Below, piece after piece: positions 1 through 10,687 of a stretch of DNA of 64,000 nt. The notes below the pieces were generated by a model, which saw only the letters and a program-made list of their open reading frames with translations, ran no database searches and was not told the origin of the DNA. Within the stretch, counting starts at the first letter, position 1, and each line of letters begins with the position of its first letter. The translations under genes were made by a program, and so were the position numbers. This stretch comes from Monarcha castaneiventris obscurior. Its lineage: Eukaryota; Chordata; Aves; Passeriformes; Monarchidae. The stretch lies in the NCBI GenBank assembly GCA_026261815.1, contig JAMPIT010000511.1, positions 1,637,001 to 1,701,000 of the forward strand, read 5' to 3'.

Positions 1-2636
1 CTAGTTCTGAGTGCCCTGAGCTCTTCCTCTACCTGCACCTACCTCTTACGTCATTAAGCTAATAATAGCCTGTGGCAGAACAGTATTGTGACCAAATCCA
101 AAGATGCCATATGTAGATTTGCTGCCGAAGGATGACCAATTACAGAGTTTACAGTATAGAGTTTACTTCAATGGGGCAATAAATTGGATGTTTTCCCTCT
201 ATTTATCTGTTAGTTTTTTGGAAGATTTTTTCTCTTTCCTGTTTTGTTTGGGGGGGATTTTGTTTGGTTGGCTGGTATGGTTAGGCATGGTTTTGGTTTT
301 TTGCTGGGTTTTGTTTGGTAGGGTTTTTTAAAAAATTACGTTGAAAAGAGCTTTGTGTTTTAATTCTTCTGCCAAATTTGCTTGCAGTTAATTAACCCGA
401 TGAAAGCAATCATTGGGCAGGGATAGATGACTATTGTCATTTATAAAGCTGTAAAGCTCTGTTGGAAGGAAAGCTATTGTCATCGTTCTCCCTCTGCCCT
501 TCTCATATGGCTCTATTCACTTCCAAATTAAACCATTTTACACTTGAATATCTGCACTGGATTCCTCTGACTAGCTCTTGCTTTACATTGTGGTAAATAG
601 TAGACCCTAATACTGTCTCTCTATATTTTGTGCTCTGAAGGTATCTATAAGACAGAAACATTTATTGATGTATTTTTTTCTTTTAGTGGTAGCAATTTCA
701 GATAATTGCTGACTTAAAAAATCCCAGCATGCTTTTATATATTTTTTATTGAATAGTATTGACTAAAAGAACATGCTCAGATTTTGCATAATAAAGGTCT
801 TCCTTGAGGTATCAAGAATGCTGTCCTGCTTTCTCCTGCTTGCTTTTTCAGAATGTCTTTTACCATATGCTACTAGAAATGTGGTGAAAAAGTTGTTCCT
901 TATGTGATCTGAGTGTTCAAAAGTACCAAACATTAATGCTTTTTTTGATTACCATAAACATCAAGAATGTGCATACTTAAAGGATAGAATTGGCTGCTGG
1001 CATTTGAAAAGAACTTTCATGCTTTAGCTTCTTGACTATTCTTTCATTTTGTTTTAAGAATGTCTTGTCAGTCATCAGGCTAAAATTATTTTAAGTAATG
1101 CAGATATAAGTGCACAATCACTGTCATCCTCTTCCGGGAAAGAGTCATGGATGATCTCCCTGCTTGTCTTCCAAGTAATTATTTAGGTAAATTAACTAGA
1201 AAATTCTGTATTACTATAGTGAAATAAAGTTCAGCATACAAAGTTATTTCAGTTACTGCAATTTTTTTAAGAAAAAGCTCTTATGCAAAATAATGGTATA
1301 ATATTTCAAAACTAAAGCAGACTTATTGTTTTATTTTAAGGAGAAAATCACATCACCCTCTTATTAAACTATGTTGATTTTCCAAAATGTTTTATTTTGG
1401 ACTGTCGGTAGTCCAGTTGTGTGTGCGTTTTCCCATTTCAAATATTTACTTGATTCACAATTTGATTAAAAGATCCAGAAAGAACAAGGCCAACTGAGAG
1501 AGCTGCTTTGATCAAGCTGGGGGCAGAGACTACAACTTGGAGACTGAAGCTTTGGGCTTTTTGGACACATTTTTTCAGTCTGAGGCTTCATTTGCAAAGT
1601 TCACTGTTCATGCCTGTTAGCAGTGAAAGTCAAGTCTTGTTGAGTGTCTGTTTGCTAGCACAGCAGGAGGTACATCATCTGTCTTTGAATAGGGCTGCTG
1701 TCGTTTCAGCTGACATGTACAAGAGGCAGCGTGCCTTGGAGAAATGTGTGTGGTAACTATACAGTGAACAAAATATTCTTAAGGCATTAGGAAACTAAAC
1801 ATATCTCACTGTGTTATACTTCATCTTCAAAATTCAAAATGACACATTTTTATAAGTTCAACCCCTATAATGGAATATATGTGTCTGGCCCTGTGAACGT
1901 GACCCTTTAAATCTCCTTAAGTTTTATGGACTGCTTTGCAACACAGACCTCCATAGAGACAGTTTTGATAGAGACAGAAGGGGGGAACCTCCCCCCACCA
2001 CTGTGTTTGACTCACAGTACTTAATGGAATGAGTAATTATCAGCTGAGAACATCTCTTTTCCATCTTCATAATTTTCTTTCCTTCTCTCTTTTTTTTTGT
2101 TTACAGATCCATTCTAGTGTGTGCTGCCTCATTATTATTACTTCTGAGCTGATAACCTTGCCAGAAAGATGTCTCTAGCTGTAATATTTGTCTCATCAGT
2201 AACAGCCTGCTATGAATCTGTTCTTCCTTTAATGGCCATTGATCCAGTAATGCACATTTCCTCTGTGATACCTTCCCCTCAGAGTGTTACTTTTTCTCCT
2301 TCCCGTTGTACAGTAATTAACCCTTTTAGCCAGTATACTGAGATCACCTCAAAGCCCTGGACATAAGATCACCTCTGCACATAAGCCCTGCAGGGATATG
2401 AGGAAACAGATGCTGCCAGCACTTTACAGTTAATTATGATTACAGATGTTTTTGCACTCAGGAGACTTGTCTGTCTTGGCAGTACATTTCCCATCCAGTC
2501 AGTCAACAGAATGTGAAATAGGTTTCTGGGTTGTTTTTGCAATAGAATACTGAATTACCTTCCAATAGGAAGAAGGAGATTAGGTATTTTTTCCTGGAGT
2601 CAGAGCAGTGTTAAATTTCCTAACTCTGTGTAGAGT
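1..2636. other. AT-rich non-coding DNA, no gene seen
   Basis: I see no gene, RNA gene or recognisable transposon. A T/G-rich low-complexity stretch lies at about 218-331; the small open frame across it only reflects the runs of T and G. At 2,082-2,106 a long pyrimidine run ends in acag and would make a good 3' splice site on the plus strand, but no convincing exon follows. CpG is scarce (6 in the first 1,200 bases by hand count), as expected for methylated vertebrate DNA. Confidence 0.6.
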
Positions 2637-2682
2637 TTCTTCTTCTTCTTCTTCTTCTTCTTCTTCTTCTTCTTCTTCTTTT
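2637..2682. repeat. (TTC)n microsatellite
   Basis: About fifteen near-perfect copies of the trinucleotide TTC (GAA on the other strand) run without interruption. The tract is pure and therefore probably length-polymorphic. Confidence 0.95.
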
Positions 2683-5600
2683 GAAGTCCCAAGTTACATG
2701 TGAATTACTATATAGAAATATAAGTGTACCATTAATATTTTGGATAGCATGGGATGTGCTGAGCGATAGTTTGGTTCTTTCCTTGCAAGGCTTTTTCTCC
2801 TCTGATTTTGTCCCTTATAAGCACACTTTATATTGGTCTATGCCTTTGGTTTGTTTTCTCAAATTAAGTTGAATAAGTTAATTCATGTGGAGAGTTGAAA
2901 TAAGCCTGTGGTAAGGAAAATCACAGGAACAGTGAACATATGAAATGTGTCAGTTTAAACTGAAAGGCAGTGAAACAAGTGGGCAAATTTCACCATAGTT
3001 TGCCCTTCTAAAATATGTATATGATTAAGCTGTTTCTAATCTTATTTCTTCAAGGTGCTAAGTATCAATTGGAAAACCATTTAAGTATTTTAGTGGAATT
3101 TCATTCTTTGTTACCTTGAGATACCAAACAATATTGTATCTATACTTGACTTGGCAAGGTGGGGTTTCAGAAAATGAGAACGCTACTGACGAGGTTACAG
3201 CTCTGCAGCCAGATGTATCCCTGGTGGAAATCAACTTTCGTTTTTCACTTGACTTCCACAGTGTGTGATCACATGGTAATGTTTACACGTTGTTGTTTCA
3301 TCAATGAGAAAGCATTAAGAGAATAAAGATTATTACAACAACACTAAATAGTCTGACAAGAATGTAGGCATGCTCTTAAATGCATTAGTACAAATATTTG
3401 CTGGTTTATTGCTTTTCCTTATGTATGTTTATCTTTCTATGAAGATACTTCCAGTCTCTAAAGATAACTTAGTGGCACACTACTTGTACAAAATCTTTAT
3501 TTTCATTTTTATATGCACTGTGTTAGATCTTCATTGAAGAGAAGGGTTTTCCATTTTGGTTCAATTTCAAGTAGTATACTTGGAAGTAAAGCAGATAGTT
3601 CAGGGTGTCATTAAGTTTTGCTTAAGGTAATTCAAGAATTCATAAGTATCCTTTTGCCTGTCTTGCTTATAACTGAAGAATCAAAGGATCAAAGGGTTTT
3701 CAAGATGGAGGTTGTAGTCTACGAATATTCTGATTTAAAAAAAAAATATTTTGGGAGGATTTTTGGTAACTCTTCACATCACAATAAAATTTTTCTGACC
3801 TGATGTATATTTTCTTCAAATGCTTACGTTTGCAAAAAGTACATGGCTGCATAATAGAATCAGTTGTGAAGTATGTATTTTCTCATCTGTTTAAAGAAGG
3901 GAAATGAACAAAAATCTCATTCAGACCAAGATTTTTTTAGTGATCACCATGAGAGTAAAAGAAGAACCATTTGTTTACCTAGTCAGATGAACTGGGAATG
4001 CCTATTAAAATCCCCCTTTTTTTCAAGTCAGACGTTAGATTTTTCTGTGAGATGAAAGGGAGAGGGCCTGCAACAAAGCTGCTCCAATTGAAAATAAAGA
4101 TGTATATGAATCCCATCAAAGACACTTCTCTTGTTGCTAGCTTCTTCCACAAAGGGGAAAATTGTCTCATTAAAACAAGAGCACAAAGTTTACCTAAGAG
4201 GAGCCTGATTTATGGCATACAATGGCTGACATGTTTATACCTCCTTGAGTTCTTCTGCCACAGACAAACAATTCAGCTATCATGTGCTATCAAGGTGTGC
4301 TCCCTTGCAAAAGAATTATTGTGCCCTTGTTCAGTTTCCATTCAGTTTCCTTCTCTAATTATGTGGCTATAGAGAGATCATAAACCAACATAATTCTGGC
4401 TGCAAAATTAGCTTAATGGTTAAGCTGTGCATTAGAAACATTTGGAAGCACTGTCATACTCACAATATATAGTGACATTCAATCCTTGTTTTTGTGGGAC
4501 TTTCACACTTCTGATCATTAAGCCAATATTTGCCTCACTGCCAGGCATATTTTTAAACAAACTATATGAAAGTAATTATGGTGTTAATTACAACAGATTT
4601 TTGGAAAGGGCAAAATATTTATATGTGAAAAATATTCTTTGTCTGGGAAAAAGAAATTTAAATGATATCTGATGTTGGTTTTTTCATTGTTGTTTTGTTT
4701 CTGGTTGGTTAGTTAGTTTGGTCCCTTTAACTCTCTTGGATACAGCTGTTAAAGGGAAGTGCATGGATTGATTTTTATTCATTATTATGTCAATGCAGGC
4801 TCAAAATTTGGAGGTAGAGAGGAAAACAGTGGTGTCTCCAATGTCATGCAAACTAACTAGTTGTTAATGAGCTCACAAAGCTTCTTGAAGAAAAATATAT
4901 TACCATTTTGGTGTTTATAATAGACAAGATGTGTTATTCAGCAGATAAGATTTCTGGTATGTTTGTTAAACCCCTGTATTATCAGGGTGCTAAGCTGCTT
5001 ATTTTAAGAAGCAATATATTGTATGATCCTTCCATCTTTCTCCCTTTACTGTAAAAATGCTTTTTTTCTGGTTTAGTGACTTAAAAGCCATAGAAGTAGA
5101 CTTCACTAATTTTAAGAATAATTCCTTTCAGCAGCTCTTTTAATCAAGAAGAGAGTGCCTGGTTAGGGTTCCTGTTTCATTTGAAAAGTATTGGCCCTGC
5201 TTCATTCTGTGTAAACCATAATGCAAAGGTCATGGAGATGAAATAATATTTAAAAATTATAATGATGCAGACAGGATAGTAGCGTTATATCAGATTTCTG
5301 CAATCTAAAATTTGTGATTAATGTAATGAATCAAGAATTGTATTTGGTAAAAGATAGAGGTCTTTGACCTTTCTTTTACTTGATTGACTGAGAGTGGGAT
5401 GGTAATTTTGAAAGTGATGAGACTGATATATAATTTCTTCCAATGTTTTGTTGATAATTAAACATTAATGCTTTTAATGACTATTTTAATCAGCCCAATC
5501 TAAAAATCTCTTATTGTACTTATTGAACAATATTTTTCAAAAATTGGCACTTGTGTTGCAAGAAATTATTTTTTACTGTGCCCCTTGTGGACCTAATAAT

Positions 5601-5968
5601 TTTGTTGTTGAATGAATGAACACTTCGGCCTAAGGCGTAAGAAGGAAGGTAGGTGAACAAAGATTCTCAGCTTTGATTAGAAGGGCTTAGTATTGACAGG
5701 CAGACTCTTCAAAAGTAGCATCCATGAAGGCATTGTCCACAGTATTGGCTGCTTTCTAATTTTAAAAAGCCTTTTGGAACATGAGAGATTGGTTTGTTAG
5801 GAATCAGGATGAAGAAATAGCATGCAAGATGTGCATGTAAAGTTCCTTTTTTCAAAAGAAAACACACCGATATGAACAGTTGGATTCAGTTACTTGAATG
5901 CCAGACCCTAATAGAGTTTTAGGTGCTGCCAGTAGCTTCTCCAGAAGAGTATGAATTGTCTGGGAGAA
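2683..5968. other. AT-rich non-coding DNA, no gene seen
   Basis: Nothing in this stretch supports a gene. The longest open frame (3,998-4,372, 124 codons) has a composition expected from chance, overlaps open frames on the other strand, and has no splice or promoter context. CpG is scarce (7 in 3,001-4,200). Confidence 0.55.
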
Positions 5969-5994
5969 CACAGAATCATAGAATGGCTCTCTTT
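5969..5994 (-). repeat. Scrap of CR1 LINE 3' end
   Basis: The words cagaatcatagaatgg are the reverse complement of the CR1 3' terminus, whose repeated ATTCT-type words end almost every avian CR1 copy. Only about 25 bases are recognisable, so this is a very old or truncated piece, or a chance match to the terminal motif. Confidence 0.45.
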
Positions 5995-6223
5995 CATCCT
6001 ACAGTACATGTGATTACAGAGGGAGCCTAAAAAATTCAGGACTCAGACTATTTAGTGTCAGAAGTTAGTTGCTTTTTCATGATGACTAGCTTATTTTTAT
6101 GACGTTACCTGCTAAATCTGATACACATTAGTGAGATTTCCTGGGTAATGTCTTAATTCCCCCGAAATTGCCTGGATGCATTTGCCTGTTGCAGCTCCAA
6201 AGACAGGTACACTTTCCGCTTAC

Positions 6224-6335
6224 CTGCTTGGGGTGATTGTGAAGGAACAGTCTGCCATTTCTGAGCATGGTGTAACGTGCTTCTGGTTCCAGAGTGGTCA
6301 TGTAATCTTGCCTAGTGCTCTTGTGTGTTGAGAGC
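6224..6335 (-). other. Candidate host exon, unidentified gene
   Basis: On the minus strand a 112-base segment is bounded by a good acceptor (pyrimidine-rich run ending ttcag) and an almost ideal donor (CAG followed by GTAAGC). It is open in one frame across its whole length: 37 codons after one leading base, including the peptide words TTLEPEARYT and LRNGRLFLHN. I do not recognise the protein. The segment lies in a slightly GC-richer stretch (about 6,060-6,600). If real, it places the window inside a minus-strand gene, with the provirus at 30-37 kb antisense in an intron. The alternative is a chance pair of splice sites around a chance open frame. Seen: the sites and the frame. Inferred: that it is an exon. 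Confidence 0.25.
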
Positions 6336-9264
6336 CTGAACCAGCAAGAGGTTGAAAGGTGCTGTTGCACCACTTGCTTGCTGTGATTCAGTAAAGGTTT
6401 TACAGAAGCAACAAGGCACGTTTGTTTTCCTACAGGCCTTCCTCACGTACCTCACAAGTATGCATTTAAGTGTGTTTGCCTTTACGGCTCCCCTAGAGGA
6501 GCCATCTTCTCACCTATGCTCTCTGCCTTGAGTCACTGCTCCTTGGCTGAGCGGAATGTTGTTAAAAAAGCGTTTCTCCCTCTGCTGCTGCAATCCACTT
6601 AGTGACATAAAAAATGTCACACATGATGATTAACATTTTAAAGCAGTAAATATTGAAGGTCAGTCTAAAACGGAGGATAGGGAAAGCTCATGGCTTTCCT
6701 TCCCTGTCTTTGTCCCATGAGGAAACATATTGCATGAAAGTAGTGCTGACAGGGTAACAACGACACCTTGCTTTTCACTATTTTCCATCAATAAAAAGGC
6801 AGAAATTATTTTAGATCGATTTCAGATAAATATAAAATAAATAAACAATCGTATTCATCATATAGAAAATGCATTGCCTTGAAATATTCTCGTAGTCTCT
6901 GGAAAAAGCCCCTGAATAAACCAAAGAACCTTCTTCTAACCCTGACATATTGCTCTGTATAACCCATTTATTAGACTATCTGAATGATATAGTAACCATA
7001 AAACTCAGTAACTTAAGAACAGGTGATGTTTCTAAATAGCAAAAATGGGTGCTCCCTCTACAGAACAATCATATTACAGAACTCCTCCTCAGAGCACATA
7101 TCTCATTGCCCACCTCATATTTCTTGCTAAGTGCATTGTGATGCCACACTGAAACATAAAATAGGTAAAAACCAAGCAGCCACCAATGGTCATTTATATG
7201 CTAAAATATATCCTCTAAGCTGAACTAGGCACCTAAAGCCTATTACTGCTACTAATGATGGCTATGTTTAACCTTCATGGAAAAAAAGAAAAGTATTTTT
7301 CCTTAAGAAAACAACTCAGTTTCTGTAAGATGAAGTGTGTGAATTTGCTTTCAATATTGTGAGAAGTGCATTGATGAATACTCTTTCATTTTCATAGCTA
7401 TATAGGTCATGCATAGTGCAAATGCTTCTGCTTCTGCAAAACAATGATGCTAACGCTTAGAAAGGAACAACAGTAAAAAATTCTTAAATTTGAGAAAAAT
7501 TCTGCTACCTAAGGTGCAAAAGCAGCAATGAGAATTTAAATCTCTGACCATTGATGAAATGTTTCTGCTTTACAATTTTTTTAAGAATTTTAGAAACCAG
7601 TTGAAGAAAGCTATACAGCACTCTCTTTGCTAACTAGGAAAATTCTTTTTTTGGTACTTTTTTTTATTCTTTCTTTCCATTCTTTTTTTACTGAAAATAT
7701 GGACTCTCGCTTAAATAGATTATCCTCTTTAGAAACAGTGATATACATAGATTTTATTCAGACTATCGATAAGCTTATTTATGTGTCGTATTAATAATGA
7801 CCTTAGCATACCTTCTCTTAATCACAGTAATTCTGTGACAGCCACAAAGAGAAGGCCAAAGTCCCTAAGAGGAGATAAGCCCGCTCCTGTCAGATTCTTG
7901 CCCAAGCCCTTATGCTATCCGGACAGTATTGTGCATCTGTATATAAATAAGGTAGGGAATTATGAAATATGTAGGTGGCAGAAGCCTTCTTTTATATGTG
8001 GGAAAATGACTAGTACAGCCTGCAGATGGTCTTCTCTAATATTGTCACTAGGGAGTGATGGTTGCCTTTTAAACAAAGTCTTTTTTAAACTTGACACAAA
8101 AAGGGTCATATCTCTAAGCGGAATAAAAAGACACTAGCTCTACAGCATGTAAAATTAGTACAGTCTTATTTTGCAAGAGAAAATAAATAGGCTGCAGTGC
8201 GATAGATGCATGAACAGTCACCATTCAGTTACAATCCAGTTATTCCAGCACTAACAAGAATAGCAGTGACAGGCCTGTATAGTCATGGCCTATAGCTATA
8301 TGAAACAACTTATTTAAGGTTAACCACCTCTTACTCAAATGACTGTAATAGTAAGAATCCTGTGAAGAACTCTGGGGGTGCCATTTACAAGAGTGTAATT
8401 GAAAATTGTAATGAATAATACCAATTAGCTCTTCTACATCAGCTTGATTGTGGTAGGAAAAGTGAAAATAATGTATCCAAGATGAGCATTGTGGTATTTC
8501 GGGTTTTGTTTGGATTTTTTTTGTTGGTTTGGGGTTCTTTTTTGTGCTTTATATATCCCCGCCCTTTCAAAAACTACTTCTCTAATGTGTGCAGAATGAA
8601 TTTTTCTTGCATGGAACATTTTTGTATGAGAGGTAAAAGCTATTTCTCTGTAAGGCTGATCTAAATATCTTCTCTCTGCAGTGTACTATCTAAAGCTTTT
8701 ATAGGTAATAATTAGTGAACAGGAAAGTGAACGGAAAGGAAACACTTATTCTGTAAGGAGTGTGGGCTTTGGCCTAAGCTTTAGCAGATGTGTAAGAATG
8801 CAAAATTGCAACAACTAATTTGTTAGGGCTCTAAACAAGATTTTACTGTTTTTATTCCCCTCAATGCTGATAATTAATTTTCAGTGTTATCTAACAAGAA
8901 TCACTCTTGCCCCTGCACCCCTTGTATCAGTTACCCAAATCCATATCTCTATGTTCCTCTATGGATACAGATGACCCTGGAGCCAAACTTAGTTGGCTGT
9001 AGTTACACAAGACAATGGAAGGGTATAAGAGATAGGGAGGGACTAGGATGCTGTACTTCTCTTGTTGTTTTCTAGGGATCTCTTTTATCCTTCGCAGACA
9101 TAAGACTCTAAGAAATGAAGTCCTTATCTCCAGCGCTACTATACCCTTCTCTTTGCGATGAGCTGAGGTCTTGCAGTTTGATAATTAAGGGTGGCTATTT
9201 AGTATACAGCTTCCCTTGAACTTTTTACATGGCTGCAACTTTGGATTTGTCATGAGTGTGATAG
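6336..9264. other. AT-rich non-coding DNA, no gene seen
   Basis: No gene, RNA or transposon is recognisable. The open frame at 7,781-8,137 (118 codons) has no domain, signal or splice context that I can see and is within chance expectation at this base composition. Confidence 0.5.
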
Positions 9265-9664
9265 TGTGATGTTCCGTCCAGGATAGGGTTAATTTTTGCA
9301 GTAGCCAGGAGGAGGGATGGCCATGACCTGGTGGTTATTCTGTACCACATAACGTCCTTTTCTGGGAATGGCGAAAGGGCTGGCTTCTGAGTTGTGGTAG
9401 CATGGCAGTGGTCGATTGAGCTCCATGGTGAGGGTTGTGCATATAGCTCTCTTTCTCTCCTTTGTGCACTTTTGTTATTAATAGTGTGGCTGTTACCATT
9501 CATTTTCTTATCGCACTCCTGTTTCCAGTAAATTTTTCTTCTTTCACAACCTGTGATCTTTGCCTTTTGTGCCTCCAATTCTCCTCCCCAGTCCTCCAAA
9601 GCAGGGAGGATGAGAGGGAGGGAGAAGTGAGTGAGCAGGGCATGGTTTAAGTGGAAGCATGACA
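9265..9664 (+). mobile_element. Solo LTR, avian ERVL-type
   Basis: A 400-base block starts with TG and ends with CA. Its word order I recognise as an avian class III (ERVL) long terminal repeat: an opening with gttccgtccaggatag, a central gtggtagcatggcag, then a run ttgtgcatatagctct, a cttttgttattaata stretch, an AGTAAA-like polyadenylation signal near 9,528, and a purine-rich tail before tttaagtgg. There is no internal viral sequence on either side, so this is a solo LTR left by recombination between two LTRs. I could not see an intact target-site duplication (gatag on the left, ttgga on the right), so the edges may be off by a few bases. A 146-codon minus-strand open frame across it is not a gene. 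Family recognition is from memory. Confidence 0.7.
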
Positions 9665-10056
9665 TTGGAGAATACCACTCTTAAACATCGACAGATGAGC
9701 ATCCTGTCATCCAAGGTGTGCTAATGACATTAGTCTAGTTATTATTCTATTAGTAAGACTGTTATAACCATTGAATATCAAAAATATATGTTAAAAAGCA
9801 AATATCATTTGCAAGTGGGCTGTTACAGCTGAATAAGTGTATTTCTTCCCTTAAATTAAAAAACCACATCTTTTAGTTTTAAAATATTTTGATGATGAAT
9901 GAAAAGATTGAATCATTAACAAAACCTTTAAAAGTTACTGACTACACTACCATCTTCTGTAAATTAAAATAGAACTTTTTAATGAAATATTTAAGGTTAT
10001 ATACTCTCTAGTAAGTGCTGCTTCTACAATTAATAGTGAAACCTTCTGAGCTGTAA
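9665..10056. other. AT-rich spacer between two LTR-like blocks
   Basis: Nothing recognisable apart from short runs of A and T. Confidence 0.5.
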
Positions 10057-10384
10057 TGTCGCACTTGAACATGAAAAAGCATGCAGACTCAGGCATTCAG
10101 GATAGGCCCACCAGGCAGGAAAAGCCCTGCCCGTCTTTATTCAGTCATTTTTATATGTTTCTAAAGACTACTGTGGATTGGAAGATGTACCACCTCTCCA
10201 ACTCCACAGGTCACAGACACAGTCTATCATCTTTCTCTGCCTTAGGAGAAAGGAATTCAAAACAATACAGAAACTTAAAACAATATAGGCTAGATAGGAA
10301 GACAAGGACTATGTTTATAGAGAATGCATGAGAAATTCTACGACAGGAATAAAAACATCGAAACACTGCAGAACACAGGGAGAC
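10057..10384 (-). mobile_element. Probable solo LTR on the minus strand
   Basis: Read on the minus strand, the block has a TATAAAA box followed about 15 bases later by AATAAA, then a GC-richer hairpin-like stretch (gggcagggcttttcctgcc), and ends in CA at 10,057. This TATA / polyadenylation signal / short GC hairpin order is typical of avian retroviral LTRs. The left edge (TGTCGC on plus, so GCGACA on minus) is fairly clear; the 5' edge near 10,378-10,384 is a guess. I cannot name the family. Confidence 0.4.
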
Positions 10385-10591
10385 ACTGTAATAATACTTA
10401 AAAATAAGAATATATTTTCAAATGGCTAATTATGCTATTTTTTTTAGTCAAGTTTTTGAAATTGAACCAATGTGAAGCCATCTTTTTATAATTTTTTTAT
10501 ATTTTTTCATTTTGGTCATAAATGGAGGTCACCACGATTACACTGTTTTAGGGACAATTCCAGGAACAGGAGCAAAACGGTAAGGAATTTG

Positions 10592-10687
10592 CCCTAGGAT
10601 GAGCCTGCTCGAACAGGGAGGTTGAACCAGATGACCTACTATGGTCCCTTCCAACCTCACTGATTCTGTCATTCTGTAATTCTGTGA
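10592..10687 (+). repeat. CR1 LINE 3' end
   Basis: The stretch carries the CR1 3' untranslated words in the right order (tgaaccagatgacct, cccttccaacct) and ends in repeated ATTCTGT words, the normal CR1 terminus. Only the last hundred bases of the element are present, which is the usual 5'-truncated form left by target-primed reverse transcription. Confidence 0.9.

Noticed and set aside
2082..2366. Strong acceptor followed by a small open frame
   Set aside because: No matching donor and no recognisable peptide; isolated acceptor-like sites are common in pyrimidine-rich DNA.
3998..4372. 124-codon open frame
   Set aside because: No domain or context; overlapped by other open frames on both strands.
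9225..9665. 146-codon minus-strand open frame
   Set aside because: It lies across the ERVL-type LTR and is its antisense shadow.
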